A DNA stretch of 64,000 bases from Sipunculus nudus (GCA_026874595.1 CM049314.1:66885300-66949299); one strand, 5' to 3'. Positions 34,034-46,510 are shown, counted from the first letter of the stretch. The notes: generated by a model not told the origin, from the sequence alone. Program-made: numbers and translations.

Positions 34034-34138
34034 TTAACTCACCTGGTTGATCAGAATTTGGATCTTGTCGCCAGCACACTTCACCTCCTCCGACCACATG
34101 TACTTGTCGTTCTTTTCGCAAACCGATTTGCAACTCAT
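32014..34138 (-). CDS. Stefin (type-1 cystatin)-like protein, cysteine-rich, 3 exons
   Basis: Exons 34043-34138 (32 codons), 33488-33595 (36) and 32014-32169 (51 plus stop) give 119 residues, with canonical GT-AG introns in phase 0. As I recall vertebrate stefin genes, exon 2 likewise begins VR and ends at the K before the V-G hairpin. The core aligns as NQVRTKIENIV (32-41), AVSYRD (49-54), FLYLVKV (63-69), GYIHLKIG (74-81) and LYDF (108-111), like stefin DQVR...AVSFKS...NYFIKV...FVHLRVF...LTYF. There is no signal peptide, so a cytosolic protease inhibitor is the default role. The QxVxG loop is KYENG here (residues 56-60), with only the glycine kept. The second loop, normally LPxxN, is a CDPCC stretch (87-91). 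There are eight cysteines (3, 7, 21, 87, 90, 91, 96, 107). Papain-type inhibition is therefore doubtful, and metal or disulfide roles are possible. Confidence 0.82.
32594..32636. repeat. (AT)n microsatellite in stefin-like gene B intron 2
   Basis: About 21 AT units. Confidence 0.92.
33488..33595 (-). CDS. Stefin-like gene B, exon 2
   Basis: Acceptor AACTTACAG, donor GTAAGA. Reads VRTKIENIVGPFDKYLAVSY then RDRKYENGQSFLYLVK. Differences from paralogue A exon 2 are scattered and all in frame, which suggests both were protein-coding for some time after duplication. Confidence 0.82.
34001..34030. repeat. (AT)n microsatellite in stefin-like gene B intron 1
   Basis: About 15 AT units ending 12 bases inside the intron 1 donor. 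No such run is at this place in paralogue A. Confidence 0.9.
34043..34138 (-). CDS. Stefin-like gene B, exon 1
   Basis: ATG at 34138 in the leader TTGAAACCAAA. Reads MSCKSVCEKNDKYMWSEEVK then CAGDKIQILINQ, donor GTGAGT. The N-terminal segment of stefins normally offers a glycine to the protease cleft; here no glycine precedes residue 23. Confidence 0.8.
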
Positions 34139-34198
34139 TTTGGTTTCAACACTTCCCGAATCAAAGGAGAGGGTGATTAACTCAGAATCAAGCAGTCG

Positions 34199-34206
34199 TA
34201 TTTATA
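34199..34206 (-). promoter_or_regulatory. TATA box of stefin-like gene B
   Basis: TATAAATA on the minus strand, 61 bases upstream of the ATG. With usual spacing, transcription would start near 34170 and give a leader of about 30 bases. Confidence 0.6.
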
Positions 34207-35144
34207 ACACGGAAGGACGGAACACCACAATTACGTCACAACAGTAGCTGTTATCAAGCCCGCCTACAACTAGTTGAGTCTCGCTGATTGGATAATGCTT
34301 TAAATTGGTAACACAATTAGTTATCTCTGACATGGTTACGCATTTGTAACCACACCCCTATCTCACTGAAGCTAATTTGAAAGGCATTTGGAAACTATCT
34401 GGAGCTATGGAAAAAACGTAAGGAAAATGCAAACTCATGTAACGTAGGCGACACCTGGAAAATCATTCAGAAAACGTGACAATAGATTGTAACATATGTT
34501 TAATCATGAGTTAATTAGACGGAGGAACATTAAAATGCATAAAAATGCCCATGGATACTGCAGATGTATGACACCAGACAATATTTTTATTCCAGGTTCG
34601 TTTGATCCGTACAGAACCGATCTATGACGCATGTAATACTTCCATTTAAACACTTTCAAAATGAATATAACAATATTCATGTAGTGTGATACCTAATATT
34701 TTTAACAGAGAAAAGTGGAACAAAACAGAAAATTTAGTCATGACACTCATTTACTCCCATTCCCACAGTCAGTACTGATAAACGAAGCACATGTAAGATA
34801 TAAGCTTTCTCCGTTGAGAACTGATTTGTGAATACGTGGGTTAAGAGCCTTTAGTTTTAGCTCTTCTTTTCAGTACTGCTAGAATATGTGCACTTTTTAT
34901 CCTGAAATATGTACTTTGTATCTTATAATGAGGAGTGTTATATGTTCTTTATTTTTTACATTTTCTTAAACAAAATACATGTAAATACACTTTCAAAACA
35001 TAGAAGTTGTGTTTATTATTACCAAATTTTTAAAACATAATATTCTCTTATTTATTCTACATTTTCCCAAAATTTGTCTCTCGTTGATATTCATTGAGAA
35101 TGACACAACAGGGTGTTAGCTACCCAAACTTTGCATAGGACGCT

Positions 35145-35285
35145 GAAGTGATGTAGTCGAGTCCATACCATCCGAGTTTAAGTGCAAGTCCGAGTCAGGG
35201 CCATTCGAGTGCGGGTCCAAGTGGGAGTACTTGAGATCAGAATCTAAGTCAACCTTTTTCGAATCCGAGTCATTTGTAACTCGCT
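35145..35285. repeat. Degenerate CGAGTCC word repeat
   Basis: GAGTCC/GAGTGC/AAGTCC words recur many times within 140 bp (e.g. AAGTGCAAGTCCGAGTC), without strict period. It lies in block B and has no counterpart in block A, so it arrived after the duplication or was lost from A. Confidence 0.55.
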
Positions 35286-36544
35286 ATGCAAATCTAATTT
35301 TTACCGAAATTTAAAATGTAAATTTGAGAGATTCAAGTGTTTACTTATTTTAGTTTTCACATGCATTTACTTGAACGTTTGCTTTTATTTTCCTTCCCAT
35401 TTGGAGCTTTATTTAGTAGTGGGCATTGTGCATTTTGAGTAATGTGCAAATTTGGACTGTCACGAAGTCTGCTTTCTCCTTAGTTTAAAAAATCTAGCTG
35501 GAATAACTGTGTTTTGATCTAGGTTTTATGGTCAAAGGCTAATGATACACTATATTGACAATAGTTTTGTGAACAATATCACTACGAATATTGGAAACAT
35601 GGAAAAAACATACTTATTTTGTTCGTATTTCAAGCGAGAACAAAGATTTTTCATGTAAAAATGAGAGTTGTAGGATCTCATAGTCAAGAATTTGTACAGG
35701 ACTATCTGAAGAATTATTTGATGTTAACCTTTGAAAAACTGTTCTCACCAATGTTGCAAGAGGAACCATTGATGATTGGCAGTATACCATATATGCCTGA
35801 ACATGGGTTTTCTTGGTCAATGATTCAAATAAGGCTAATGCTTGAGTGTTTGATGCACTTTCTTAATTTTTATATTATACTAAAGTAGATCATTTGAAGT
35901 AAACCCTAATATCCTCGGAAATACGGCCGTCGTTTGTTCACTTATGCTCTCGTTATTTTTTATAATTAAGGCTACAAAATATAATTACGTCTACTGGCTA
36001 TTTGCATGATGTTGAAGATATTTTACTATTACTTAATGACCCCCATATTTTTATTATGTTTATATGGGGATAAGATAAGGCTATCTGTAAAATTTAAATA
36101 AACTTATGAAGTTTGAACTCATTGCTTTCAATTCTTATATGGTCCTTATATTATAATTCTTATACGGCAAAGCAAAATTTGCACCTGTTGCAGAAAGTGG
36201 AAAATGAGTAACTTTTTTTCAGATCAGGCAGGCAAGGTAAAACAGATCGTTGAAGTTTGATACTCAAATAAAACAGTCCGTTTAAAAGACATAAATTGCA
36301 CTGCAGAAATATTATTACGGTCCAGAAATTGAAACCTTATATGCTTCTAGCTAAACAAAGATGAAAGTAGAGCATATTTTACGTATCTTGGGACATGTTA
36401 AAATTTGGAAATATGGGGTGCTTTATTAGATATATAACGGCCGACATAAGCAATTCTTTAGTATGAGCTAAATTCAATTGATCATTTAAAAGTTAAATCT
36501 ATATTTAAAACTGGTATAAACTTAAGAAAAAAATGCAACAATGT

Positions 36545-37098
36545 CTTACATAAAAATTTACTTTATCTCCCAAGATCAATCATTACTAACATAAGTAAAT
36601 TTATGATATTCTGAATTTTCTGAAGTAAGCAAGTGTGGTAAGAAAATTAATCACGTGTTTACTTGCGTCATAATAAAGTACGGTTAATTATGCTGCTATA
36701 TTAAATTATTTAATAATGATCTGTTGTTAAGTCATCAAATTGGAATAACATCCCGAATTCTAGTGATTATTTAGAAAATAAGGAGTGGTCAAGGTGAAAA
36801 ACTGAAAGAGGTCAGGTCAAATTCTAGGAGCGCTGCTGTAATTACAATTATAATCACGAAATGTCTGCCATTTTTTAGATGTCTCATGTTTAGATCGAGA
36901 CAACAGCTGGGTCTATGATAAAAGAGTACAATGTAAACTCAAGAGGGGAAGGACCGCGTTAAATTCTAAATGTCAGTCCCCATAAACTAAGAAAATCTCC
37001 GCTCTCAGTAATTTTAAGACTATTTGCCACTCTTTCGGCAAGTTTTAGTTCTTGTCGAGTATCTTCGTTTTCAACATAAATTATATTGGAATGAAAGT

Positions 37099-37156
<58 letters not shown>

Positions 37157-37160
37157 GATA
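36545..37160 (+). repeat. Dispersed repeat Z, copy 1, ending in a (GA)n run
   Basis: Shares GCTGCTATATTAAATTA-type sequence, GTAATTACAATTATAATCAC and AGATGTCTCATG with copies near 41.2, 48.7 (reversed), 51.9 and 59.1 kb. The (GA)n run at 37103-37153 corresponds to the (GA)n run of the 52.3-kb copy, so it is an old part of the family. The minus-strand 98-codon frame here is a translation of the (GA)n run. Confidence 0.65.
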
Positions 37161-40100
37161 GCGTCGGTATTGTCAGTATTATCCTATGAGATCTTGGTAT
37201 TGCTGTCCTTTGCATTTCTCTTGGTATTTTCTGCTCCCTGAGGAACATACGAAGTTTACTGCCATTCGCGCTATCGGGTCGTGGAAGCCAAATTTGAGAT
37301 GTACATGAGAAAAGTGGTAGAAAAAGTGGGATGACATAAAAAAAACCCCTAAAATCCTGTTTGCAAAAGTTTTTCAAAGTGGTTTTAAATTTTAATATTT
37401 TTATAATAAAAAAAAACCCCTAAACATAGAAAGTACCTTATTCCGTGATATTAGAAGACTAGTTATCATATTAATGTACATAAAGCACGCCATAGTAATT
37501 TCGAGAAGTGTACTTGGCTAGTGACTCCATAAAAATAAAAAAAAATATGAAATGCATTCATATTTTAAGTCAATTTGGCCTTTTGATTTAAAGTGTCAAA
37601 CCTCAAATATATATTATTTTGCCTAATTCGAAGCTTATAAAAATTCAGCCTTAAAAGTTAATTTTAATCTTTAAAAATGGATTTGATTTAATATAAATTA
37701 GATTTTTAAATTAAGGTATATTTCAAAATAAAAATAAGATAGAAAGTCCTTTTTTCGTGATAAAAGAAGCACATATTTTGTATTAATGCATATACAGCCT
37801 GCCAAAATTTGGGATGGCTCTATGTTGTAACATCCATTTTAATTACTAATTTAACAATAGAATTTTAAATTAAACTTAAAATTACATTTGTAAACCTAAA
37901 TAATAAACCCATATATAGGTATATGTAAATATTTGCTTTATAACTGTACGATTATTTCAATTTCTATGTTTGAACCTAAAAAATAAATTTAATTTCAAAA
38001 TGAATATATTTGTATATTTAAAATGTCCATTTTTTCTGTTAAACCCCTCAAGTTGAAAAAAATAGCGAACTTGATCAACTAAAATTGTTTATTAAACTAT
38101 ATTACCAATTTTACTAATAAAACTTTTAATTAAACTTAAATTATATTTTTAAAATTAAGTAATAAATTCATATATATGCATATAAAAGTATTTGATTTAT
38201 TACTTTATTATTATATATATAACGAGCGATATTTCAAGCGATATTATTGACCTTATTGTCTGTATCATGTTATATGGAATGTGTCACGCATTTTAATACG
38301 AGGTCGTATATATGATTGGTTTGGTGACAGCATAATAAGAAAAATCATCGTTACAACTGAAAAAAAGTATATTCGTACCTTTGGTTTTTTTTAAATTAAA
38401 GTGCAAAATATCGAAATAACGTATTTCAAATTGTCACTCGAAACATATTTATATAATTTTCATTTTCATATATAATCTGTCATTATAGAGAATATGTGTG
38501 CATAATTTGATTATTGCAAGCATAGTGTGCTGAAGGTAGCAAACATAGGATATATTAACGAACTTTGGAAACTGAATCAGTCATATTCTGTAAAGTCGCA
38601 TTTTTAGGTTTGAACCTTTTAAACGATACCTGAACTCACTTTGTCATCGCTGAATGTATATATGTGTTTGGGCTGTTTTTCATTCAGTTTTTTTATTTAT
38701 AAAGTAAAAAATAAAATATAATTTTAACAATTCTTAGATAAAATCTATTATTGTTTTTGTTTCTGCCAAGGTCCTCCTGCTGACCCTTCCTTATTTGTTG
38801 TCTGAAACTTCAGATTTCATGCGTAACTAAGGCACCATTTGAAATGTTATTTTTTAAACATTATACTTTGATTTTTTTTTCAACCAATATCACTAGGTTT
38901 AAATATTTTTAAACGCGCCCATAAACTCTTTTCATATAATTTTATCACATGCTGTAACCTAATAACATATCCACTTCATATTCACATTCACGTTCACTGG
39001 TTGTGTCTGATGAGTTTATACCACTCTATGCACTCTATGACAATTTCATTTGCAGTGCTTTGTAGCTTTCATATCGACAAATAACATTTAGTTTAATTAT
39101 AAAACTGCTCATGATTCTGTGCTTAGTATGATAACAATATCTTATATTTCTTCATAAAAATCAATTCCAGAGTTGCCAAATATGAACAAGAGCTTATATT
39201 TCATAACACTGGAAGAAATTTACAACAGAAATATTAATCATTCTCAGCAAATTAATTATTTTTTTAAATTTAATTTCCTATTATAAGTAGTAGGGTATGT
39301 CAAATATTTCTTAAGGATAACCAATTATTGGTTACCATTTGTTATTAATCCGATATATGTTAATAAACGAGAAATATTCTATCAAGGGGTTCTTGTAAAT
39401 AAAAAAAGGCGTATCCCTCGGTGAAATATTGAAGTTTTTGCCAAGACCAACAAAAATTAAAAGAATGGATTATAAACTAAGAGTACAGCTTAAATCAGAA
39501 CTGCAGACTTTGTGGATACATTCTACAAATTCAATGTTTTTCACATATTAATGGGTACATTACACTTTGTAACATGAGTATAATTTTATAGTTTAGAAAA
39601 AAATTTAAAATTTAATTAAACCGCAACACTCTATGATAATAGTATTAGTGATAATTTAAAATTACCTAAAACATGAAGAATACATTAAGTGTAAAAGAAT
39701 ATCATTCCTAAAATATACTGAGAATATGGAAAAAAAGTTCGGAAAATTTGAAAATACAGAATATAGTGATACGTTTAGACAGAAAATTCCAAATAATTTA
39801 GGTGCAAGTGTTTAACAGAGTAAAACTACAATGTAGGGGTGGATTTGGAGGGGGCAGAGGTAACGCACAAAAGACAGTCTTGGCAATGGAATAATGTACG
39901 CTTAATACCAAGAAGCAGCACCAGATGCCGCGTATGGTGCCGTTTTCTTAACCATGACAGAGGCACGCACTCATAAGTCTACCAACACTCCAGGCACACT
40001 GGTCGACCTGTTGACCGTAGGGTTAAGCCTCCACTTCCCTAAGATTCTGCATCCGCCAGTGCAAAAGAACACACACACACACATATATATATATTATTTA

Positions 40101-40439
40101 AGTTTTTAGAATAACATTTTTGGAAATTTCATACGCAATAATACGGATATAAATCCCGAACATGAGATGAAACTTTAATATTAAAACAAAGGAATGGGAT
40201 TAATTTTGAGAGAAAAAAATTAAATAAAAATATATAATTCGTAGACATCTAATGGTTGCAATCTTCTACACAAACTGCCTGTAATAATGAGCATGCAAAC
40301 ACTTTGAAAATTTTAAATTTTGAAAAATATTGGTTAAAACAGAGATCTAACCAGCTCAAAAACCACAACGACACGACTAGTGTTTACGATTATAAGGTAT
40401 TAAAGTTATTCTACATCTGCTACTAGTCCATTCACACAG
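37161..40439. other. Very AT-rich, no gene; imperfect ~310-bp tandem repeats
   Basis: GAAAGTACCTTATTCCGTGATA (about 37430) recurs as GAAAGTCCTTTTTTCGTGATA (about 37740). AATAGAATTTTAAATTAAAC (about 37855) recurs near 38117. This suggests a degenerate tandem array with a period of roughly 260-310 bp. No exon recognised. Confidence 0.4.
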
Positions 40440-41430
40440 AGCTCAGGGTTGTTGTTAAGATTAAAATTGTTGCTAAGACTGTAGTTTGTGGTCTAACAGT
40501 TAGGACTGGCAGCCCCACGTCCATAATCTAAATATTAGGACATGAATGCGTACCTTAAAATTTCATCTATGACACTATAATGGAAAGAAGGTAAACCTGT
40601 GTTCCTTTAATGTTGTATATACATATTACCATTCCTCCATTAAATTTAAAAGACCACCAACAATTACTTTGTCCCAGAAAGTGGACTTGAAACCTAGTGA
40701 TGCAGAGTGTTTGAACAATGAAGACTTCCTGAATTTATCTCAAATACATGCTCAAATCAAACAAACATGGTTTATAGTCTAGCACTGTACCACAGGAATC
40801 ACATACACTATTGCAAGAAATGTTATTTAGGTAATTAAAAAATATTCGAAATATTAATACTTATTTCATTCTTCTATTCTTCAGTGAACCATCATATATA
40901 TATGTTATATTTTAATTTTTAATTAAAGTTTTATTTGTGTTTTTTCTTTGTAAATATTTCTGACATGAGCATGAAAAATAATTGAAATGGATAATATGAA
41001 AAATAATGTAATACCGATAATTTTCAGCAACGAAATTGTGATAAAAGTTATGAAATATAAAGCAATAATGTTTTACGTTATCTCCAAGATAACTGATTGC
41101 TTACATCAGTAAATTCATTTAATTTGATTTTCTAAAGCAAGCCAATATGGTAAGATAATTAATTATGCCTTAACTTGCGTCATAACAAAGCATGATTTAG
41201 TATGCTGCTATATTAATTTATTTATAAATGTTAAACTGTTGAGTAATCAAATTGGAATAACATACCGAATTATAGTGATCATTTGGTGATTCAAGAGGTG
41301 CCAAGATGGAAACTCATATGTTACCAGCTGGTAAACCGTTAGCGCTTCTGTGATTGAAATTATAATCACGAGATGTCTGGGAGTTTTTAGATGTCTGCAT
41401 TTATGCAACAGTTCTGTCTCCAAGGAACTT
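40440..41430 (+). repeat. Dispersed repeat Z, copy 2 (segments in swapped order)
   Basis: 40440-40830 matches the 52600-53050 part of copy 4 (GGTTTATAGTCTAGCACTGT versus GGTATATAGTCTAGCACTGT). 41040-41430 matches the 51760-52100 part. The order is reversed relative to the 51-53 kb copy, so this may be the junction of two tandem copies. Confidence 0.55.
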
Positions 41431-44400
41431 TATGTACAAAGCAAACGAACAGGTTCAAGAACTTATTTTAACTTTATTGTTGACATAAATTTGTCTCCGA
41501 ACTGGTACGAACATAATTGGCAAGCGTTGGATGTCTCCTCATTCGAAGAAACGACCAGGGAGTGAATTCGAAACGTTCGTTAACATAGTGTAACTTAAAA
41601 CTTTTGTTGTTTTCTACTCGTTCGTAATTACCTCAAAATTATCTTACTTATAACGGACTGTAGGGACCGTTCACTATGATAACAAAAACATGCCTTGTTT
41701 CTCTAGACGTTAGCTGAAGCAATTCAGCCGAGTTTCTTCAGCCAGATACTTGATATTTCTTGGATCGTATTTAAGGCATGTAAAAAAGGTAACCACTAAT
41801 ATCACGGAATTATAGTTTCCCTATATATATAAACCAGAATATTATACGTGGCATGATATACGGTCTGTGATTTATGTCCGGGAATTAAGCTATATTTCTA
41901 AAAAGTCTTTTATTTATATATTATATTGAAATATAAAAAAATTGGGAATGCTGAAAACATTTAACCCATGCATATGTAATCCTCGATAGGTAAGTGTGAC
42001 TGGGCTGCAAGCTTCTGATATGAACATTGACCTTGGATCATCATGGAAGATCAAATTCATATGTCATGCAGTAAATAGGTGTTTTGAGGATGCTTACAAA
42101 AAAGGCTGACGTCATCTGATAAGGCTACGAAGTGAGGAAATCTCTTAGATTTAGGTGCTAATATTTTTAGGTAACCGTAAAACATGCAGGGGATTTATAT
42201 TGCTAGCATGAAATCAGAAAGTAGGGGCCAAATAAGTCGTCCAATAAGACTAAACGTTCAGAGATAGCAATTGTCCCATAATTTCCATATTGTAGATGGG
42301 AATTGTCCCAATAAGTCTTTCATTGTAATTGGGATTGAGCCGTCTGTCCCTTATTGTCGATGGGAATATATTTGAGTGTTTTTGGCAAGTTTCATTAAAA
42401 CAATTTAAAACTAGTTAAAACTTATGTGAAATAAAAATTTCGCACTGATATTACATATACATTTTGAACAATAGAACAGATAATTTGTAATCGTTAGGGG
42501 CAAAAAAAGCAAATAATCCTGATTTTAATTAGGAAAATAAGGTTTAGAAGTTAAAAAATAGATACACTAAATGATTTCAGTCTCATAAATTGCAGAAAAA
42601 CATGCATTGCTTTAATTACTTTCTAATGCTATTAATGGATTTTCGGTTGTGGGTTTATCTGACTTTCAGATATGGTGATGGTACCGCTATTGGAAACTCG
42701 TAAAAATTCATCCATACCCACAATGTCCTGTTTATCTTTATTTTGTTCAAAATCGCCAAAAAATGTTTGAAATTTTGAGACTGACAAGAATAATTCAATT
42801 CCCAGTACCAGCAACTGCAAGCTCAACGATCGTAATTTTGCCCCAGACAGTCAGGTAATATTATTCAGCAATACATGCATGAATCCGTTATTCTACAAGA
42901 ATAAGACTGAGGGACAACTAATTTTACGCATTCAAGTGGTTTTAAGCCTTATATAAAAAAATCTTTTACAGAATGTTTACATTTTATTTGAAAAAAAGTG
43001 TAATTATGAATGGACTACAAAATGTTCGAGTTCAACTCCCAGGAAGGTAGACTCAAACATCTTCAAGTTTTATCGTTTTAACAGTAAGCTGTTTCGTTAC
43101 TGGGATCTGCAATTTAAGTAACGAGATCTCGTTAGCAATTCAAGGAAGCATATAGGAGGTATCCATTGCCAATATTCCTATGCACTTTTGAAAGAATATA
43201 ACTATTTCTCGATCTGCGGATTATGAGAAAAGTGAGAAAGCATTTTCACTAATTATCTCCATGACATGCACGTTGCGAAGCTGGTGTCCTTATTTATCCA
43301 TACGATTCCAACCATTGTACGTATTCAGATGATTACATAAGAGCTTTGAAAAGACGCTCAACCGAGCGTTCCATTATTTGCAATGTGGAAGACTTATTAG
43401 GTATCCAGCTACCATATTATGTTTACCCTTTTCATCCACCTATAAACATTTTGTTAACACAATTGTTTATGATGATTTTAAAGGGCAAAATACATGATCA
43501 CTTGTCAGTGACTTGTCAGACTCGAAATTCCTAGAATTTGTTTTTACGATATTGATCACTTTAGCACAATGAGAAAAATTATAAATCCTGTCTGGTAGTT
43601 CGAAATCACACACCTAATCCTATTAGATAAGAATGCAAAATTAAAATCCGCCACAAACAAGGAGAAGAAGAATGTTTTTATGATTTCAAAAATGTTTGCA
43701 TAAATTTGCATTTCTTATGAATTTCAAAAGTCTATGCAGAATTTGAAAAGCCATTGCCTGGTCCAATCAAATAAACAGAATCAAAATGGCTCAACAAATA
43801 AAAGAGGAGCAGCATTATTTGCAAATTTACGCCACATTGTCATGGAATAAGCTCATCTAAACATTAAACGGCTATTCCGATGTCTGAATCGTATACAATA
43901 AAGATAATATATTGAATCTTTTAATATAAATTAGCCAAATAATTAAAAAATGGCCGACCCAGGGTGCTCAAGCTGTCCGTTTATCTTATATCCACATGTT
44001 TATAACCAGTGTAGGAACCCGTGAAAATTGCTGACGGTCTAATGGCAAATTATACGGCGGAAGGTGGCATTAGGTGGCGTTGCTAGTTTAGCATGCTCTC
44101 GCCAACAACATCTAGTGCATTTACATTTTTGTCAAATGGACTCGTTTGCCATGTTAACTAATAGCTTTTAGATATACAATCTCATACATCAGTCATAGGG
44201 GTGTTATAAGAACTTTTCTGAGCAGAAGTTCATAAATGTGAAAAGCTAGCTTTTTTAACAGCATAAAGAAGGTTTGAATGAAATTACCCAGAAGTGGCCT
44301 ATCGCAGTCAATTGTAACAACTTAAAGTTACATATTTTGAAAACTAGTTGGGCTAATTATGGTGTGACTGGAATGGGGTGCATTATTTACATTAGGTGAC

Positions 44401-45137
44401 CCCATGGTTGGTTAATCAAACTAACATATTAAAAAGATTTTAAAAGAATGTTTCACATCATGGCTCGCTGTATATAGATAACTTTTACCTAAATTGAAGT
44501 TACAAAGAAGATTTGACCAGGATCTGTCTCTTATCATCTATTTTAGTATTCGGGCTAAAATGTATAAACAAAAATCAGCTAGGCAAAGGGTTCAAACTAT
44601 ACTTGGATATAATATGTGTATATTCATGTAAATGTACATTAACTCAGGCGTGTGAATAAAGGCCTGCAATGGTTTTATTACATGTTTGCAACTAAAAAGA
44701 GTTACAAAAATGCCCGTCGGTATGTGAATCCAATTGAAACTCTCACTGAATGGCCGTCGGACTAAACATATGGGAGGGAATAATAATATGAAAACCCATC
44801 TTAGTAGCTAAATAGAATGCGCAGTAGGGGATGATTGTAACCAAGTAAACGCTGCCTCTTACCAACGCCCTAGGAGAAAGGCTGCCCTTACCAAGTAACG
44901 GACCGTGTTACCTTTAGTTTAAACGTGGTAATGTAGAGAGTGTTTTATGGCGCCCTCACTGTATTGGCACTCAAGTACATAGCAAACTCAAGTCAATAGC
45001 TAATCAACAAAGAATATATTAACACGAAATGACAGAAATTAAGCACTGGCTGCACACAAGAAAAACCAACTCCAGTTAAATACAGAGTCAGGTTAAACAG
45101 ACTGGACTTCCAAACTGGAAACACTGGTTCTTGAACG
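41431..45137. other. No gene seen
   Basis: AT-rich. Around 42235-42370 the phrases ATGGGAATTGTCCCAATAAG and relatives recur in both senses, a possible small dispersed repeat. Frames of 62-64 codons show no resemblance to anything. Confidence 0.35.
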
Positions 45138-45277
45138 GCGGCACTTGACCCCGACAGGCGGCACCGGACCCCAATTGGCGGCACTGGACCCAGATTGGCG
45201 GCATGGGACCCTGGTTGGCGGCACTTGACCCCGGATGTCGGCACTGGTCCCCGAATAGTGGTGCTGGACCCCAATTG
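45138..45277. repeat. 20-bp minisatellite, seven units
   Basis: Seven units of exactly 20 bp, consensus GCGGCACTGGACCCCAATTG, GC-rich in an AT-rich setting. Because 20 is not a multiple of three, all three minus-strand frames stay open with G-x-V-P-P-like patterns. This explains three overlapping frames of 76-93 codons better than a gene. Confidence 0.9.
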
Positions 45278-45989
45278 CCATCACCATCTCCGACTGGCGG
45301 CTGGCTGGCTTCTGAGTGACCACTCTGTGTATGTGACCCTTTTAAATACCCCTTCAACCTGAAGGCCATCCATATTCATAAGTCAAATACAATGTCTTGG
45401 ACCCGTTCCGCTACTTAGGCTCATCTCTCTTGATGAGCACACTGAATTATAAAAAAAACTGATCCTGGTGACCCTTATTGTACCAATGTTGTCTCATAGC
45501 ACAATGTCCCTGGTCGGCGCTCCGACTCACCTCTCAATATATACTCTCAATTAAACCCGAGGATAAAAAAAACCCATAAATATACAAAACAGGGCATACG
45601 TGGCCGCATGAAATGAGCCACTGCGTGACAATGACTGAAAGGCCGACGTTGATTTGAAGTAAATTTCTGTGTAAGACAAGAAGGAAGTGCTGACGAAACT
45701 GAAAAAGATCTTCATTCGGTGAGGTGGCGATGTGTGGTGCTGTTTAATTTCAACAACAATTGTCGGTCCGTGACCCATAAATTAGTTACATAATTTGCCG
45801 CGAGAGAGCAGTCCCTGTTCTGAGCGTTGCTATACAGCAAGAGCAAATTACTGGCTCTACTAGCAATAAGTGCTTCTTTCTCATTTTGCAAGATTCGTCC
45901 AAATGTGGTGCTTAACCGCTAAACATGCCAACATAAATCATGATTTTATTCTTTGTTTTAAGCATACGACTTACACATAGCCTCAACAG
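45278..45989. other. No gene seen
   Basis: Moderately GC-balanced flank of the minisatellite; no exon or RNA gene recognised. Confidence 0.35.
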
Positions 45990-46510
45990 GAGCTTAATCG
46001 ACCGAATAATAAGAAAAGAGGCTCATTTCGAAAATGTAACTGAAAAGAAACACCAATCGTGAAATGTGAGTTAAGAATTATGTCGGTCACTTGAATAGGT
46101 GATCATGATAAATTGGTTGTACCTTCAAGGTCTCGCGTTAGTTCTATGTATAACAGTTAGTGGGCATTTCCTGTCAGGAGGCTTTGATCTTGATGTCTTG
46201 TTGCAGAAACGTTGTCCTTTTTATAGTTAGTCGCTTGACTTGTCTAAATGCCTTATATTTCTTATATTTTGGTGTCACGTAAAAGTACGAAGGATTTGAA
46301 ACCATCCCTCGCGAACTTAAAGAAAACCACAGCAATAATCTTCCTTAGTCTGTTTGGTGCTGTCAATGGGCCACAGCTCTTTTCTGTAAACTTGCAACTT
46401 TTTACCAGATGACAAGATAGCAAGTTCTATACGTCTGACAAGTCCTAGACTAATGTCGTGTGTGACTTATTAGTTTATCCTATTCGATAGTGTACTCTTT
46501 TCTATATAAT
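45990..46510 (-). repeat. Dispersed repeat Y, copy 1 (reverse orientation)
   Basis: Reverse complement of 50815-51330 over about 500 bp. Shared islands include GAGGCTCATTTCGA, TTAGTTCTATG and GAAACCATCCCT-type sequence. Partial copies are at 54545-54665 and 62690-63075. Confidence 0.7.

Larger units (their letters stand above)
33190..36340. repeat. Duplicated block B (carries the 5' part of the intact stefin-like gene)
   Basis: Partner of 13885-16860 in the same orientation, about 19.3 kb away. The duplicated part starts inside intron 2, so exon 3 lies outside the recognisable homology. Confidence 0.75.

Noticed and set aside
39009-39040. Second hammerhead core (CTGATGA)
   Set aside because: No stem II followed by GAAA is present.
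45088-45369. 93-codon glycine/proline-rich protein
   Set aside because: It is the translation of a 20-bp minisatellite that is open in every minus frame; no start context or splice signals support a gene.
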